A DNA stretch of 64,000 nucleotides from Bolinopsis microptera (taxonomy: Eukaryota > Ctenophora > Tentaculata > Lobata > Bolinopsidae): assembly GCF_026151205.1 (NCBI RefSeq), contig NC_087079.1:12700635-12764634 (forward strand). The letters run 5' to 3'. A program made the translations under genes and the position numbers. Below, piece after piece: positions 43,445-55,380 of the stretch. A model generated the notes under the pieces. That model was not told the origin of the DNA, ran no database searches, and saw nothing but the letters and a program-made list of their open reading frames with translations. Each line of letters opens with the position of its first letter. Within the stretch, counting starts at the first letter, position 1.

Positions 43445-43760
43445 CATTTCTGAATTTAAAGTTCAGGCGTTTGATCTATAGTAATACTATACAAATTAGA
43501 TTTAGAGAAAACAGTTCCACGAGATTTGTATTTTGTTACATTTTTATTTGTGCTTTTTTTAAGAACGAGGCAAAATTGCAAATTGGAGTCTAATTTTGTC
43601 AAATATCTGGGGTAGTCTGTCAATAAAAAGTCTCCAAAAATGAAAAAAATTGAAATGACTGAAATCGTTACAATTTTTTTAAATAAGTAAATTGGATTGG
43701 AACTGGAAGCCCGTATGATTTATCAGCCCGTGTTTATACTTATAGAATACTTATTCTAAG
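43445..43760. repeat. Dispersed repeat R2, copy 2
   Basis: Diverged copy of 33539-33865. Confidence 0.7.
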
Positions 43761-43834
43761 AATAATCTTTGTTATGCTTCCTGGCCTCGACCTGAAATAA
43801 AATCAGTCAATGGGCAAACGTACCTCTCACATTG

Positions 43835-43893
43835 TGACTGGTCAAATTCAGCCAAAAGTGTGATTTACACTTTTGGCTGAATTTGACCAGTCA
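43835..43893. repeat. Perfect 27-bp hairpin with 5-nt loop
   Basis: TGACTGGTCAAATTCAGCCA continuing to AAAGTGT, loop GATTT, then the exact reverse complement. Flanks CCTCTCACATTG and CAATCAGTGAGG extend the stem imperfectly. It may be a tiny MITE or a small-RNA precursor; no evidence of transcription. Confidence 0.9.
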
Positions 43894-44248
43894 TCAATCA
43901 GTGAGGTTAGTGTGAGTGACACAATATTATAGTAACAAAACCAAAGGCAATAGCCGTCCGCCGTTCTGCCAAACCTATTGATTATGGCTCGCAATAATAT
44001 CATTTTAACTCGATTTCACAGCTTCTGAATTGTATTCCTATTGACGGATGATACGCGTCTGTATTTCAGGCAAAGCGCTGCGAACTAGCTCGCGTCGGGT
44101 CGGTCTGTTAACAATGACAACTTCTGATTCACAACAAACTTTTTCAAAATTAAACCTACTCCATGGTTCACAATCCTGTTTATTTGTCCCAGATCCAGAT
44201 CTGACGGTTTTTCCAGGAGAACAGGAAGTGCAAGACAGAGCGAGTCCT

Positions 44249-44330
44249 CCTTGACTGTAATTGTCAACTTTACTGTCACTGCATTGTTGACTGTAAGTGT
44301 CAACTTTACAGTCACTGCATTGTTGACTGT
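44249..44330. repeat. 36-bp tandem repeat, about 2.4 copies
   Basis: TTGACTGTAATTGTCAACTT and TTGACTGTAAGTGTCAACTT start two adjacent units, with a partial third. It overlaps the end of the tentative last exon of the sushi gene. Confidence 0.8.
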
Positions 44331-44394
44331 CAAAGTACTTTCCCGGATCACATGATGGGTCTGATGGTGACGAGTGTTAAAATATCTGATTATA

Positions 44395-45752
44395 TTAAGG
44401 GGGCATACACCAAATCTGTCCAGACCAAATGACCTCATAGGCAGTTCAGTGACCTTCTAGCGCACCGTTTCCACACCAACAAAAATTATTTTGAGAATAC
44501 CCATTTTTGTAATCGACCATTTCCTGGTTAAGAGTGCAATTTTCGGAAAAAATTATTTTGTGGTTGAGACGCTATAAGTTAATCATTTCTTGTGGTATCG
44601 GGTTGAAATTTTGTTCGCCGTTTATTCACATCTGTTTCAAGGTGTGTGTAAAATCTTGATATCGTATCTAAAAAGGCTGGTGTGTTATGAATTTTTAAAG
44701 TCAAAAAGCTAAAATTGTCCTTTTCAGGCTTATTTTAACAAAAAGTCAGTCAGGGAAGATCGGATTATTTGATGCTTGACATCAAATTGTTCTCTGAATT
44801 CTGGCGCAGTTTTTGATGCCCTCAAAAATGTTTTTACTCATTTACCTTCTGATCTATTGGACCTCAAAGCCAAACAACAAATTTAGGCACATTTTTCGTT
44901 TTTAATATTTACTGATTTTTCCAAAATGTTGATAGGAATGTGCTAGTGACTTTTTGAAGGGTGCAAAATAACCGCAACTAGCACATTTATATATGAGTTA
45001 TGAACAACAAAACACCCTAAAATGCTTCCCTTTGAAGTTATGGGAGAAAATGTGATTTTTTATCTGCAAAGCCAAAAAATCACATTTTCTCCCATAACTT
45101 CAAAGGGAAGCATTTTAGGGTGTTTTGTTGTTCATAACTCATATATAAATGTGCTAGTTGCGGTTATTTTGCACCCTTCAAAAAGTCACTAGCACATTCC
45201 TATCAAAATTTTGGAAAAATCAGTAAATATTAAAAACGAAAAATGTGCCTAAATTTGTTGTTTGGCTTTGAGGTCCAATAGATCAGAAGGTGAATGAGTA
45301 AAAACATTTTTGAGGGCATCAAAAACTGCGCCAGAATTCAGAGAACAATTTGATATCAAGCATCAAATAATCCGATCTTCCCTGACTGACTTTTTGTTAA
45401 AATAAGCCTGAAAAGGACAATTTTAGCTTTTTGACTTTAAAAATTCATAACACACCAGCCTTTTTAGATACGATATCAAGATTTTACACACACCTTGAAA
45501 CAGATGTGAATAAACGGCGAGCAAAATTTCAACCCGATACCGCAAGAAATGATTAACTTATAGCGTCTCAACCACAAAATAATTTTTCCTGAAAATTGCA
45601 CTCTTAACCAGGAAATGGTCGATTACAAAAATGGGTATTCTCAAAATAATTTTTTTTGGTGTGGAAACGGTGCGCTAGAAGGTCACTGAACTGCCTATGA
45701 GGTCATTTGGTCTGGACGGCACAAACCACTGTTTTGGTGTATGCCCCCTTAA
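44395..45752. mobile_element. 1.35-kb fold-back element with TTAA target
   Basis: The element 44399-45748 consists of two ~660-bp arms, nearly perfect inverted copies, around a 12-nt loop (45062-45073). It ends in GGGGGCATACACCAAA and has TTAA at both sides (44395-44398, 45749-45752). TTAA targets occur in piggyBac and Kolobok families. No ORF. The arms' high identity suggests recent formation or repair by conversion. Confidence 0.92.
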
Positions 45753-45763
45753 CATTACTAGTG

Positions 45764-46110
45764 TAACCCGGCCTTCGGCCGGGATTTCACTGCCGCAGTT
45801 AAAAAGGGTAGGAGCATTTACCCGTTGAGTCAAAACCCGCATTAGGTGAGTAATTCTATTCGGAGTGCCCTCACGTATCCAATGGTATCTTAAACAATAG
45901 TAATAGTATCTTAAACAATAATCAATAGAAATTAACCCTTAACACCACACCCGCCTATCATATTTGTGAACACGCATAACATTGTCCTATGAAAGTTAGA
46001 AAGTATGAACTCTCTCTCTGCAGTCCAAACAGTGCCCCCTCCCCTAATAAGATTATAGTATAGACAGCGAATCTTACCCGGGTAACTCAATTACACTAAT
46101 TATGCAGCTA
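45764..46110 (-). repeat. Dispersed repeat R1, copy 2 (inverted)
   Basis: Reverse-complement partner of 4388-4665, longer in the middle. It begins CACTAGTGTAACCCGGCC and includes a CCGGCCTTCGGCCGG palindrome. Confidence 0.75.
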
Positions 46111-46314
46111 CATATGCGAGCCCCGTAACTCTTACCGTTCTGCTCAAGCAATTTTATGTAACATTTGTGGTACAAAACCATCAATTAAACCACTTACCAA
46201 CGACTGATTTAAAAAACCTTTATCATTTAACTTCGTCAGAGTTTTGTCGGCACTTTACCGAAAAAATCAGTCCCACAACTCTTACCGTTTTCTTGATTAA
46301 GCCGCTCGGAAATT

Positions 46315-46315
<1 letters not shown>

Positions 46316-46346
<31 letters not shown>

Positions 46347-46347
46347 A
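46316..46347. repeat. (GACA)n microsatellite
   Basis: About seven CAGA/GACA units. Confidence 0.95.
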
Positions 46348-46698
46348 AAACACACATTCTGGGATTATTAGTTAGATAGGAAAGTTAAATAGTTCTTTAA
46401 AGATTATATCGGAAACCAATTCTAAAAATATTAAAGTTAGTATTATTTCCAAATTTATACTTTCTAAATATCCAACAATTTAATAAAATAAAGTTCGTTT
46501 GAATGAATCGTTATAGAATTATGAGAACCATTTAAAAGTATACTCATACAAATATTTATTTAATTTGCTGTTTTATAACTACCTGCTGAGCAGCAGAGAA
46601 GTAGGATTACGCAGATTATTAGCACCAACATCTCCACTAACCAGTCCTCGCTTGCACTTTACAGCTGTTGCATTTACCAGTTTTCCTACAAACGTGAT
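46348..46698. other. AT-rich spacer
   Basis: No gene recognised. Confidence 0.4.
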
Positions 46699-48820
46699 CA
46701 CAATGCTGGCAAGCATGACCGTGCCTCTTATATTCACAATACTATTTACCCTCTTTACTATTTACCCCCTTTACTATTTACCCCCTTTACTATTTACCCC
46801 CTTTACTATTTACCCCCTTTACTATTTACCCCCTTTACTATTTACCCCCTTTACTATTTACCCCCTTTACTATTTAACCCCTTTACTATTTACCCCCTTT
46901 ACTAGTATACCCCTTTATTGTTTTTCAAGCATTAAGACTCATCGAAAGTAGTTCAGCAGGTATATTTAAGTTCAAAACATTCTAATTTAATTTCAAATAT
47001 GACAGGAATAAGAAATAGTTGTGTGAAGGTTTTTGAGAAATTTGCACAAAATACGCGCCAGCATGTTATACGAAATTCGGTAAAAAACCCAAAATCGCCA
47101 TATTCAGGTGCTTTAAAAACCATGTTAAAATTGTGTTAGAGATCTGAAATTTTGCAGGGCGTCTAGACGTTGACCAAATCGACTGTAAAAAAGTTTCAAG
47201 TTTCAGGAGCATCGGGAAATGGGTTTTCTAGAACCCCTGTTTTACAACAGATTGTCGGGACATATACATACAGATAGATATACATATATATTCAGGGATA
47301 GACGCTTTGCCAGTAAATTATAGCCTGTATTTAAGTGTCCATAGATTCAAAAGTATAAAAGATATAGCCATTTCCGACCACAGGTCTTGCGAATAATTAT
47401 TTACACTTTAGTTTACATTGTATAAAAAATTATTTGACGTCATAAACACCCCTTGATGACGTCATCAAGTTAACCGTTTTAAAAACTTGATTTTTGACAA
47501 AGTAATCACTTTTAAAATCGATTTTACACCATTAAGAATTAATTTTATTCAAGATTTGAGGACATATTGAAGTTAGATAATTGTTTAAGCATTCTGAAAA
47601 TCTACCGGAAAGTTTTTCTACCTTGCTCCTTCATAAAGATATTCGTCATTGAAGTTTGTGCTTTTTTGAAGAATTATTTTATAAAAACGTCAATTTTGCG
47701 ATTTAGTATTCTCTGGTGTTGGGCCATGCCTTGGGTTGTGGAGCTCAGTTCTGCTTCCTATAGGTATACATTGTGCATTAGGCTAGTTTTAAAGTTGAAA
47801 ATCGAAAAGTTGCACACGTGGGGACACGCCCAAATTGATAGAAAATTGCTAAAATCACTGAAAATTGCTGTTTTCGTCATTTTCTGTCAACTATAGAGTG
47901 CCGTTGTGATTACAGTTCTTTTTGAAATACATTGAAACTTTGCAAGCTTATCAAACTATATATAAAACACCAACATGAAAAAATTTACGGCGATTCAGTA
48001 TTGGATGCGCACGCAACGACCGCTCAAAGTTTGCACGTGCGAAAGGTGAGAATTTTGCTTCCAACAAATTCTGCTTTGCCACGACAGTTTAATGTCATTA
48101 TATATGAATTTAATGCCAACTTGAATGAGTATAAAGTGGCATATTCAGTCAGTGATCGACTGATATGCTTACCTAAACACAAGAAAATGTTTTTAAAGGA
48201 AAAATTTCGAAATCGTTGAAACTTCTTCCTTATTGATGAAGATATCAGTTTATATTTTGTATTTCAACTATATAAAATTAAAGTACCCTGACATTATAAT
48301 CAAAAATAGATGATATTTGACCAAAACCCATAATCATGGGTAGAGTGGACCGCTGCCAGTGTCTCTCTTTCCCAAACAAAAGGAAATGATATTAATTTGA
48401 TTGACCGTTCTCAAATGCAAAATGATACCGAGAATGAAATCGGTCGCTCGCTTTTCCCATTCATTTACAATTGTAATACATTAAAAAGAACTACCCGAAG
48501 GCAGCTGTACTCGGCAATAAAGTTTCAATAAACTTCAGCTAATTCAATAAGTAATAACTACCACCCTTACCCCGAAATACTAGGTATCGACCCGAACGCA
48601 ACCCAAAGAGATTTTTACAGCATCTGATTGATGTAATCAATCGAAACTTATTACAATTCGTAAGCCGTGAATGAATGGGAAAAGCGAGCGACCGATTTCA
48701 TTATCGGTATCATTTTGCATTTGAGAACGGTCAATCAAATTAATATCATTTCCTTTTGTTTGGGAAAGAGAGACACTGGCAGCGGTCCACTCTACCCATG
48801 ATTATGGGTTTTGGTCAAAT
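46699..48820 (+). repeat. Repeat unit U, copy E
   Basis: A complete solitary unit: end motif ACAATGCTGGCAAGCA, a 16-bp array, the central kilobase with the conserved open stretch (47666-47896), and the 506-bp fold-back segment (48315-48820). It lacks the GC-rich hairpin block found in B and C. As a lone copy it best shows the unit's limits. Confidence 0.88.
46741..46915 (+). repeat. 16-bp minisatellite TATTTACCCCCTTTAC
   Basis: About eleven copies inside unit U copy E. Shorter versions occur at the same place in copies A, B and C. Confidence 0.95.
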
Positions 48821-51800
48821 TACGTATACTGATGAGTAATATCAGCAGTTAACTGTTTTTGCAATTGTTTGATCAAGCGAAGAGTTAAGTTTTCAACAAG
48901 TGGGGGGTCAGACTGTTTTTGATGGACAATCCTTTGAGTTATGGCGTTAGGCTTTTTAGGCAGTTCCAACTTAAAAATGTAAAAAAGTTGATGAAAAAAT
49001 AAAGTTTGATATCGATTGCGGCAGCGATGGAAATGCTTGCATGACCATGGGACCAAAGTTCAAAAGGTCGTGACAGACCATTTGGTAGCTACTAATACTA
49101 TTTTAAAAGCAAGGTTACTGATTACAAAATAAAAGGAATATCTGAAACACGTAAAACGGTACTAATTATTATCCACGACTTAATTAGTGCTTGTAATTAA
49201 CAATTAAGACACAACCGTACATGTTCTGTAATCAGGGTTTGAACTGACAAAAACGGGAAAATGTAGGAAAATGAGCTGATCGAAAGAAAAAAAACTGGGT
49301 GTAGACGAAACAGATATGAGATAATATGATCAATAATATATAAAAATAAAATCAAATAAATATGTGAATAAAAACCACACGTACAAGCTCGCTTAATATG
49401 AGACAAACCTATCAGTCGGAACTTTCCAACGGAAGTGCATTGGAGGTGCAGTGCGAATTAGCAAATGATGATCCCAGAGGAAATCTAATATGAGCTGATG
49501 TCTCACTGTAAAGGATTACAGGATCAGTGTAGGTACCGGACCTGGTACCAATGATCTCTCATTTCCTCACCTCGTACCGGGGAGTTTTCTCAACTCATCA
49601 ACTGTGTCTCATTTTAGTTTCACCCTATACTTTCCCCTGAAATCCATTATTTCCGGCACTTAACATTGAGGAGTTCTCGCTCTCCTCACGTCATCTAACG
49701 ATGGCGTTTCTCTTGTCGCTAATATGTTAGGCCCTAGCCCCGAAGACGTCATCCACCCAAAATCGTCATTGAGGAAGTAAAACAAAAAGGGGCACGACGG
49801 ATATCATTCTATTTCTGTGTTACTGTTCTGCGTTTTATTTACACCAATAGGTAATAAGTATCAATATAAAGGAATGTTACATATATTATGAATATGCGTA
49901 GTATTTAATTTCCCGACTTGTTTAACTTCCTGAGTGACGATTTTGCACGAGTTATACAATTCGGACTTCGGAGCCTATCAGATATCAAACATATGTCCTA
50001 CTTAATTCAAACCCACATTTGTATTCAAACAACCGTGTTTCTTCTACCTACCAGTTTTCAAACAACCTTCACTTATCTGTCTTTCACCATCTTCTCTTAT
50101 CTATATTTAACAAGTCACCATACTCTCTGTTATCTATATTCATGATCTGTCTATGTTCCATCCCATCAATAATGTGTCCTCACCTTGTCACTTGTCTGAT
50201 AACCAGGACCCAGATGATCCAGCCTCCAGGTTGTTCAGGTATTGTACCGGTGCAGGTAATTAACCAAGTACAACCCTCACTTCCTCTCTACTAGACCCCC
50301 CATTGTACTCTTAACAAGAGTACAGATAGCCATTAACCCTGGAGCAGAGCAACGTTTAGTCCTAATAAAGCTAACGACACCGGCATCATCCCTAATATAG
50401 CCACTAATGGGTTCTAATTAGTCCTTATTTGGATATAATGGGATCTCTGCACCGCCTGCAATTCTGTAAGATGAGTAGTAGTTTGTGTACTTGCTCTTTG
50501 TGTATAATTAAGTTTGTGAGTTATTTATAGAACGGCCCACATAGCGCGGGTTGGCTCGTGTGTCGGAACTGTTTGAATTCTTATTTTTGTATTTTGGAAC
50601 TCTGCCAGGGATTCGAATTTAGAGGTACACATGGCATCTGGTGACTGGTGACTGGTTTATGTTAGACATCGGATATGAGGCAAATCTATAGATCGTTGAG
50701 GACTTGGGTCATCGGTATGTGGGGGTAAGGTATATTTGACGGTTAAATTATCAAATTAATGTTTCATTTCCGATATCTCGAGACTCGATCCAATCTTAAT
50801 TACATTGCTGTGGCTGCTACTTTGTAAACAGAAAGTTTGTTATTCTTGGAGATTGTGTGTTTATAGACTCGTTAGTCGTTAATCACAAGATTATAATAGC
50901 CCTAACAACACACGATGATCATTCAATGCATTTTCTGATCATACGATTTTTTGATTTCACCAGCTATTTTTTGTAATCTCTAGGATTGTTATCTTCTCGC
51001 GGTAATCTCTCGTGGTTTCTCGCTTGACTTATGAATAGGCATTCATAGATTGACGACCTCATTCTGCCCTTAAATATCAACTATTTGATGCAATTCCAGA
51101 AATTGTTTAGTTCACAATTTATAGTAGCCGTATATCTACGCTGCATCTCCTAAGTTTTTAGTCTACATCTGACAACATGAAGATAATCAGAACTTTTAAA
51201 ATGTCAAATTACTAAATTATTACAACTCTTGACTCTTTTAGAGTATGACCGATATGACTCGTCGACATGACTCATAAGTCATATGATCTTATCTGATCTA
51301 ATCACTAAGAACACGTAACCACGCAATACAATGGCTGAGCATCTCTGCTATTATCACATTTCCTATATCGATGACATCTTCATTACTATTAATGCGATAC
51401 AATCACGATACTCAAATGAGAATTCCACTGAATCCACATATCTTAATTTACATTCTTGCACTCTATTTCAATCTTTACATTTTTAAGATTCCTGTACTAT
51501 TTGCACATAGTTTAGTAGTTTCCACACAGTAGTTTGCACGAGTTAATGATGTATCATGCAGCTATTATAGATAGTATCTACTAATCTACCCTACTTAGCA
51601 CTTATCTACCATATACACTGTATCCCAGTATCCTGTTGTAACGAGATATCAATCTCTCCGAAGCCTGTGATAGTAATAATTGCACGTGTCGTCACCGAGG
51701 TAACGTATATCAATCGTCACCATCCCAACTTCAGTCGTCACCATGACACCAGTTATAACAAGATACTATCCAATAACTAGTTGTACGTGTGTGTATCTCT

Positions 51801-52595
51801 TGAAGTGCTGGTATTTACATTATCTGGATGGGTGTTTGTCCCGTGTAGGATAGAGGCGTGTACCATGACTGAGGTGTGGATATCAGAACTTCATATTTGG
51901 TCGCTGTTAAGTTGTTAATATATTGCGTATCTCATGTGTAGTGTTTGTTGTGTGTAGGAATTTTCTTAATTTTTTGCTTTGCATTTTTCTTGCCTTAATT
52001 TGTATTTACGTTCGTGATTTATTTACTTGTCATAGTTTAACTTGCTTCGTTAATTTCGTTACTTAACCTATCACTATCGCGTTACAAATTCCAAAGTGTA
52101 AAAAGTAACTTAGTTTCCTACTGGAGAATGGAGAGAAATATTTCCAAGCACAAGAGGGCGGGACAAACCTGCACTGCCAAACACTAAGCAGTATAAGTAA
52201 TGCACAACACTGATCCCAGTCCCACCAGTACAAGTCTCATCATGACATGTGCGCAGCTGCTCTAATTTCTCAAATTCCGTAACCGTTTCTTCTCTTGCAT
52301 ACAAATGTGCAATTGAGACTCTACGAAGTAAAAGCATATTGCTTGACGAATTTCAGTAGCTGATTCAAGCAGCGGACGTTGGTAAGGTAACAAACTTCAG
52401 TTTTCATTGTTTGTTTTATTTCGGCTTTGTTTCTGTTGCAGTGTTGGGATTTTGTTCATTATCAATTTGTTCATTTTCGGTTATATATCATGCTTTCTTG
52501 TGATCAGTCAATTAAATGTATTATATAGGGTTTCGTAGAACATAAGCAGATGACCCGTAGGTTTGCTATGCTGGTGGACGAACCCCCTCCCTTGT
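48821..52595. other. Gene-poor region
   Basis: 3.8 kb without any coding region, element end or strong repeat that I can support. A 75-codon minus ORF (52110-52337) and others of 60-90 codons resemble nothing known and have no convincing splice context. Confidence 0.45.
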
Positions 52596-52597
52596 TT

Positions 52598-52705
52598 GTA
52601 ATTGTATAATGTATAGGCGTGTACTGATTGTATAATGTATAGGCGTGCACTGATAGTATAATGTATAGGCGTGCACTGATTGTATATTGTATAGGCGTGC
52701 ACTAT
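52598..52705. repeat. 26-bp tandem repeat, four copies
   Basis: TGTATAATGTATAGGCGTG(T/C)ACTGAT units. A different 30-bp repeat (TATGCCTATGGTCTAGTTT) follows at about 52760-52830. Confidence 0.92.
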
Positions 52706-52834
52706 GCAGCAGGATCTAGTTTGGGGAGTCCTATGTAACTGGATATTGTTAATATATTATGCCCTATGGTCTAGTTTACCCATATATATATGCCTATGGT
52801 CTAGTTTTACTCATATATATGCCTATGGTTAAGA

Positions 52835-53790
52835 CAAAAGTCAAACTTTTGGGTGGCCGGCGGAGTAACCGGTCATATTGTATGCTGATTCGGTGATAAC
52901 GAGTTACGATCAGAGTATACTCTTTTAGTATATATAATACTGCTTTTAGCTTCTGGTTTCTGGTGAACAACGTTCATACTGCAGGCATTTTACTAGAACC
53001 TTCTTCTGCCGAAAATACTTATTTTTAACGTCATAAACAGAGTGCAAGCTATAGACTTTAGTTAATTAGTTAATACGAAGCCGCGGGGTATTTTCCATAT
53101 CTCTTATTCTCTTTGTGTTGCTGTTTGTAATGCAGAAATAAGGGCAGTTCGTAACTGTTTAAGCAATGAATTTGTTGTTTTCTCATCGACTGAAATATTT
53201 TGTGGGTAGTTAAGAATTTGTCCTAGGAAGGTCGTGAAGAGCTAAACCAAATTATATACACACACACTGAGAGTTTCAGTCTTTTAAAAAATTTGGGTCA
53301 ACCGTTAAAAATATCTTAATCTATATGTCTGCACTTTCCCTTATAAGGTATGATGGGTAACTTTCAATTGTAGAGCTGAAAACAAAGAATAAGTCGGCTC
53401 CAAGTTACAAAGGCAGGAAAAGAAGGAGCGGGACCATAAGAGGACCATAAGAGACCTGATATATCAATATGAGAAGAGATGTTTTCAGGCGGAATCTTAA
53501 AAATTAAATATCAAACCCTGAGCCTTTAAATTTTATTTGGAGAAGGCTTTGAAAAAGTATCTTTCGACTACCTATTCATCATGTTTTCAGTATTCTTCCC
53601 TTCTATTGAGTACTTATAAATGCTGATAATTAAAATGGCAATGTTTTAGTTATAGTTTTAATATAATTCTATAATATTTCTTGATTGTTATTTGGGGTGT
53701 GACCACATCACGCTCTTAAGCACGCTCTCACAGTCTGTAGTAACCCTAGATTTCCTGTAGTGGGTAATACTGTGAATCCTGTCCCTAAAC
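52835..53790. other. AT-rich sequence
   Basis: No gene or repeat recognised. Confidence 0.4.
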
Positions 53791-53868
53791 AAGGTCACGT
53801 GACTGCAGGTGAATCCCGTCCCAGGTCCCTAAACAAGGTCACGTGACTGCAGGTCCCAGGTCACGTGA
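53783..53868. repeat. Tandem duplication with three CACGTG motifs
   Basis: CCCTAAACAAGGTCACGTGA occurs twice, then a shorter CCAGGTCACGTGA, giving CACGTG at 53796, 53840 and 53862. Confidence 0.85.
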
Positions 53869-53879
53869 TTGGAGCCCCA

Positions 53880-55379
53880 CCTAACTATCTAAGATAATCG
53901 CTCGTATAAAATAAGGGGCTCGGGCACCATAATGCATATCTTTTCATCGCTTTCTGCCGTATCGGCTCGTCACTATTCAGAACAGCTTCGCTTTTCTGGA
54001 GTTCAAGGAATGCGTCGGTATTGAATATCGGCTGACTAAACTTGACTTTGAGCTGTACTGTGGAAAACATAATAACCGATTCTCCGTTTATACAGACTGT
54101 AAACTGTAAAGGACTATCATCGTTGTTTAAGTTATCTTAGCAATAAGACCCATTAGTTTGTCCGCTTTACGACCTGTATTTTTGTAGTACCGCACTACCA
54201 GACTCTCTTTGCAATTTTACTTTTAGTTCAGCTTGTCAAGCAAAATTTAGTATCTATATTAACATAATAATAATAATATGTTGATATAAGTTTAAGAATA
54301 GTTTTATAAGCTATCTACTCCTTTTGTTCAGTACCTGTTTTGTTCTCACTTCTTTTACTCAGAAGATGGGAGTGTCGCGTGTGTGACCATATATTGTAGC
54401 AGCTGTTATATACCCCATTAGCGTGTATCTGTGTGTATTGTGTCTCAACATTGTCGCTCATGACAATAGCAAATATAAGTTACAATTATACATCTCAATT
54501 GTTACCAGAACAATACTTCCAATTAGACGGAGACACCTGTCTACACTGAAACATGCTAATTGGGTCACGTGACCCAGTACTGTATATTATATAGGCCTCA
54601 ATGTCTGTGTTGTTTAGCGGTTAATTGATCGGAAACGAGGCCTCCTAACAATCTTCTGGGGGTCGTTGATTGGGTTTGTGTTCGGTATGTAGGATTGCAA
54701 TTGTGACGATTATCAAGCCAATTAGAATGCCTTATTTAATTAGAGAGAAGAGCACAAATCTCTTACTTCTTAACCTGAAGCTGTGGTGATTTCCGTGTTA
54801 CTTCAGTGAATCATTCGTTGTTATTCGTTCAGATATAATCATTTATCTAATTTATGAATTCTGTACGTGGCGATACTTTTGACGAGAAAAATATGGTTTG
54901 ATATAAATTCTTATCTCTATAATATGACTGAGTTAGAACTGATTACTGTAGTCGAACTCTTATCTGCTTCTTATTGTGGTTATGAGTATTTAATATGCCT
55001 TTGATCAACATTTGATAGAAATTCTTTGCCGTTGCTTGCATCTATTTTCTAGCCGTCATGATAGTTTTTTATTCGTGATTCGTATGATTATTAGTCAATA
55101 GAGGAACGGACATTTCATAATTGATCGAAATTTCACTAATATCGTGTTGCAAAATGAGTTTGAGGATTTAAATTAGCTGTCTGGAATAAATCCAAACTAC
55201 ATGCATAATTACATGTATTAGATTTGGCATAATTAATAAGCCACCCGAATATAGGATTCATCAAACGATAACCATGGTTATCGTTAGTATTAGTAACTTG
55301 TTATTAAGAAGGCCTCACTCCTACTAGTATTTTATGGTTGGGATAACTTGTCCACTTTTGGTTTTGATCTGCTGTACTA
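53880..55379. other. AT-rich sequence
   Basis: No gene recognised. A GGGTCACGTGACCC palindrome lies near 54563. Confidence 0.4.
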
Positions 55380-55380
55380 T

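Larger units (their letters stand above)
36107..44254 (+). pseudogene. Secreted sushi-domain protein gene split by a Ty3 element
   Basis: Host gene read through five pieces. Exon 1 is 36107-36242 (signal peptide). Exon 2 is split: 36393-36534 and, after the retroelement, 41940-42223. Exon 3 is 42384-42569 and exon 4 is 42689-42871. Phases join throughout, and removing the Ty3 plus one ATTAT copy leaves one open exon 2. Exon 2 encodes a ~140-residue beta-rich domain (FQVETELIITETHDDFIIIL near its start, IWTINVSYAHIEFLLDG near its end) faintly like farnesoic-acid-methyltransferase-type extracellular domains. Exons 3 and 4 each encode one sushi/CCP module. A last exon at about 44070-44254 fits in phase (GKALRTSSRR to a stop) but is tentative. 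The product would be extracellular, as in adhesion or complement-like proteins. As assembled, this copy cannot make it without removing the element. Confidence 0.78.

Noticed and set aside
46316-46347. GACA repeat as a possible CRISPR-like or regulatory array
   Set aside because: It is an ordinary tetranucleotide microsatellite.
52110-52337. 75-codon minus-strand ORF with ATG start
   Set aside because: Composition is somewhat protein-like but nothing is recognisable and no neighbouring exon was found.
53885-54070. 61-codon minus-strand ORF
   Set aside because: Short, unrecognised and without splice or promoter context.
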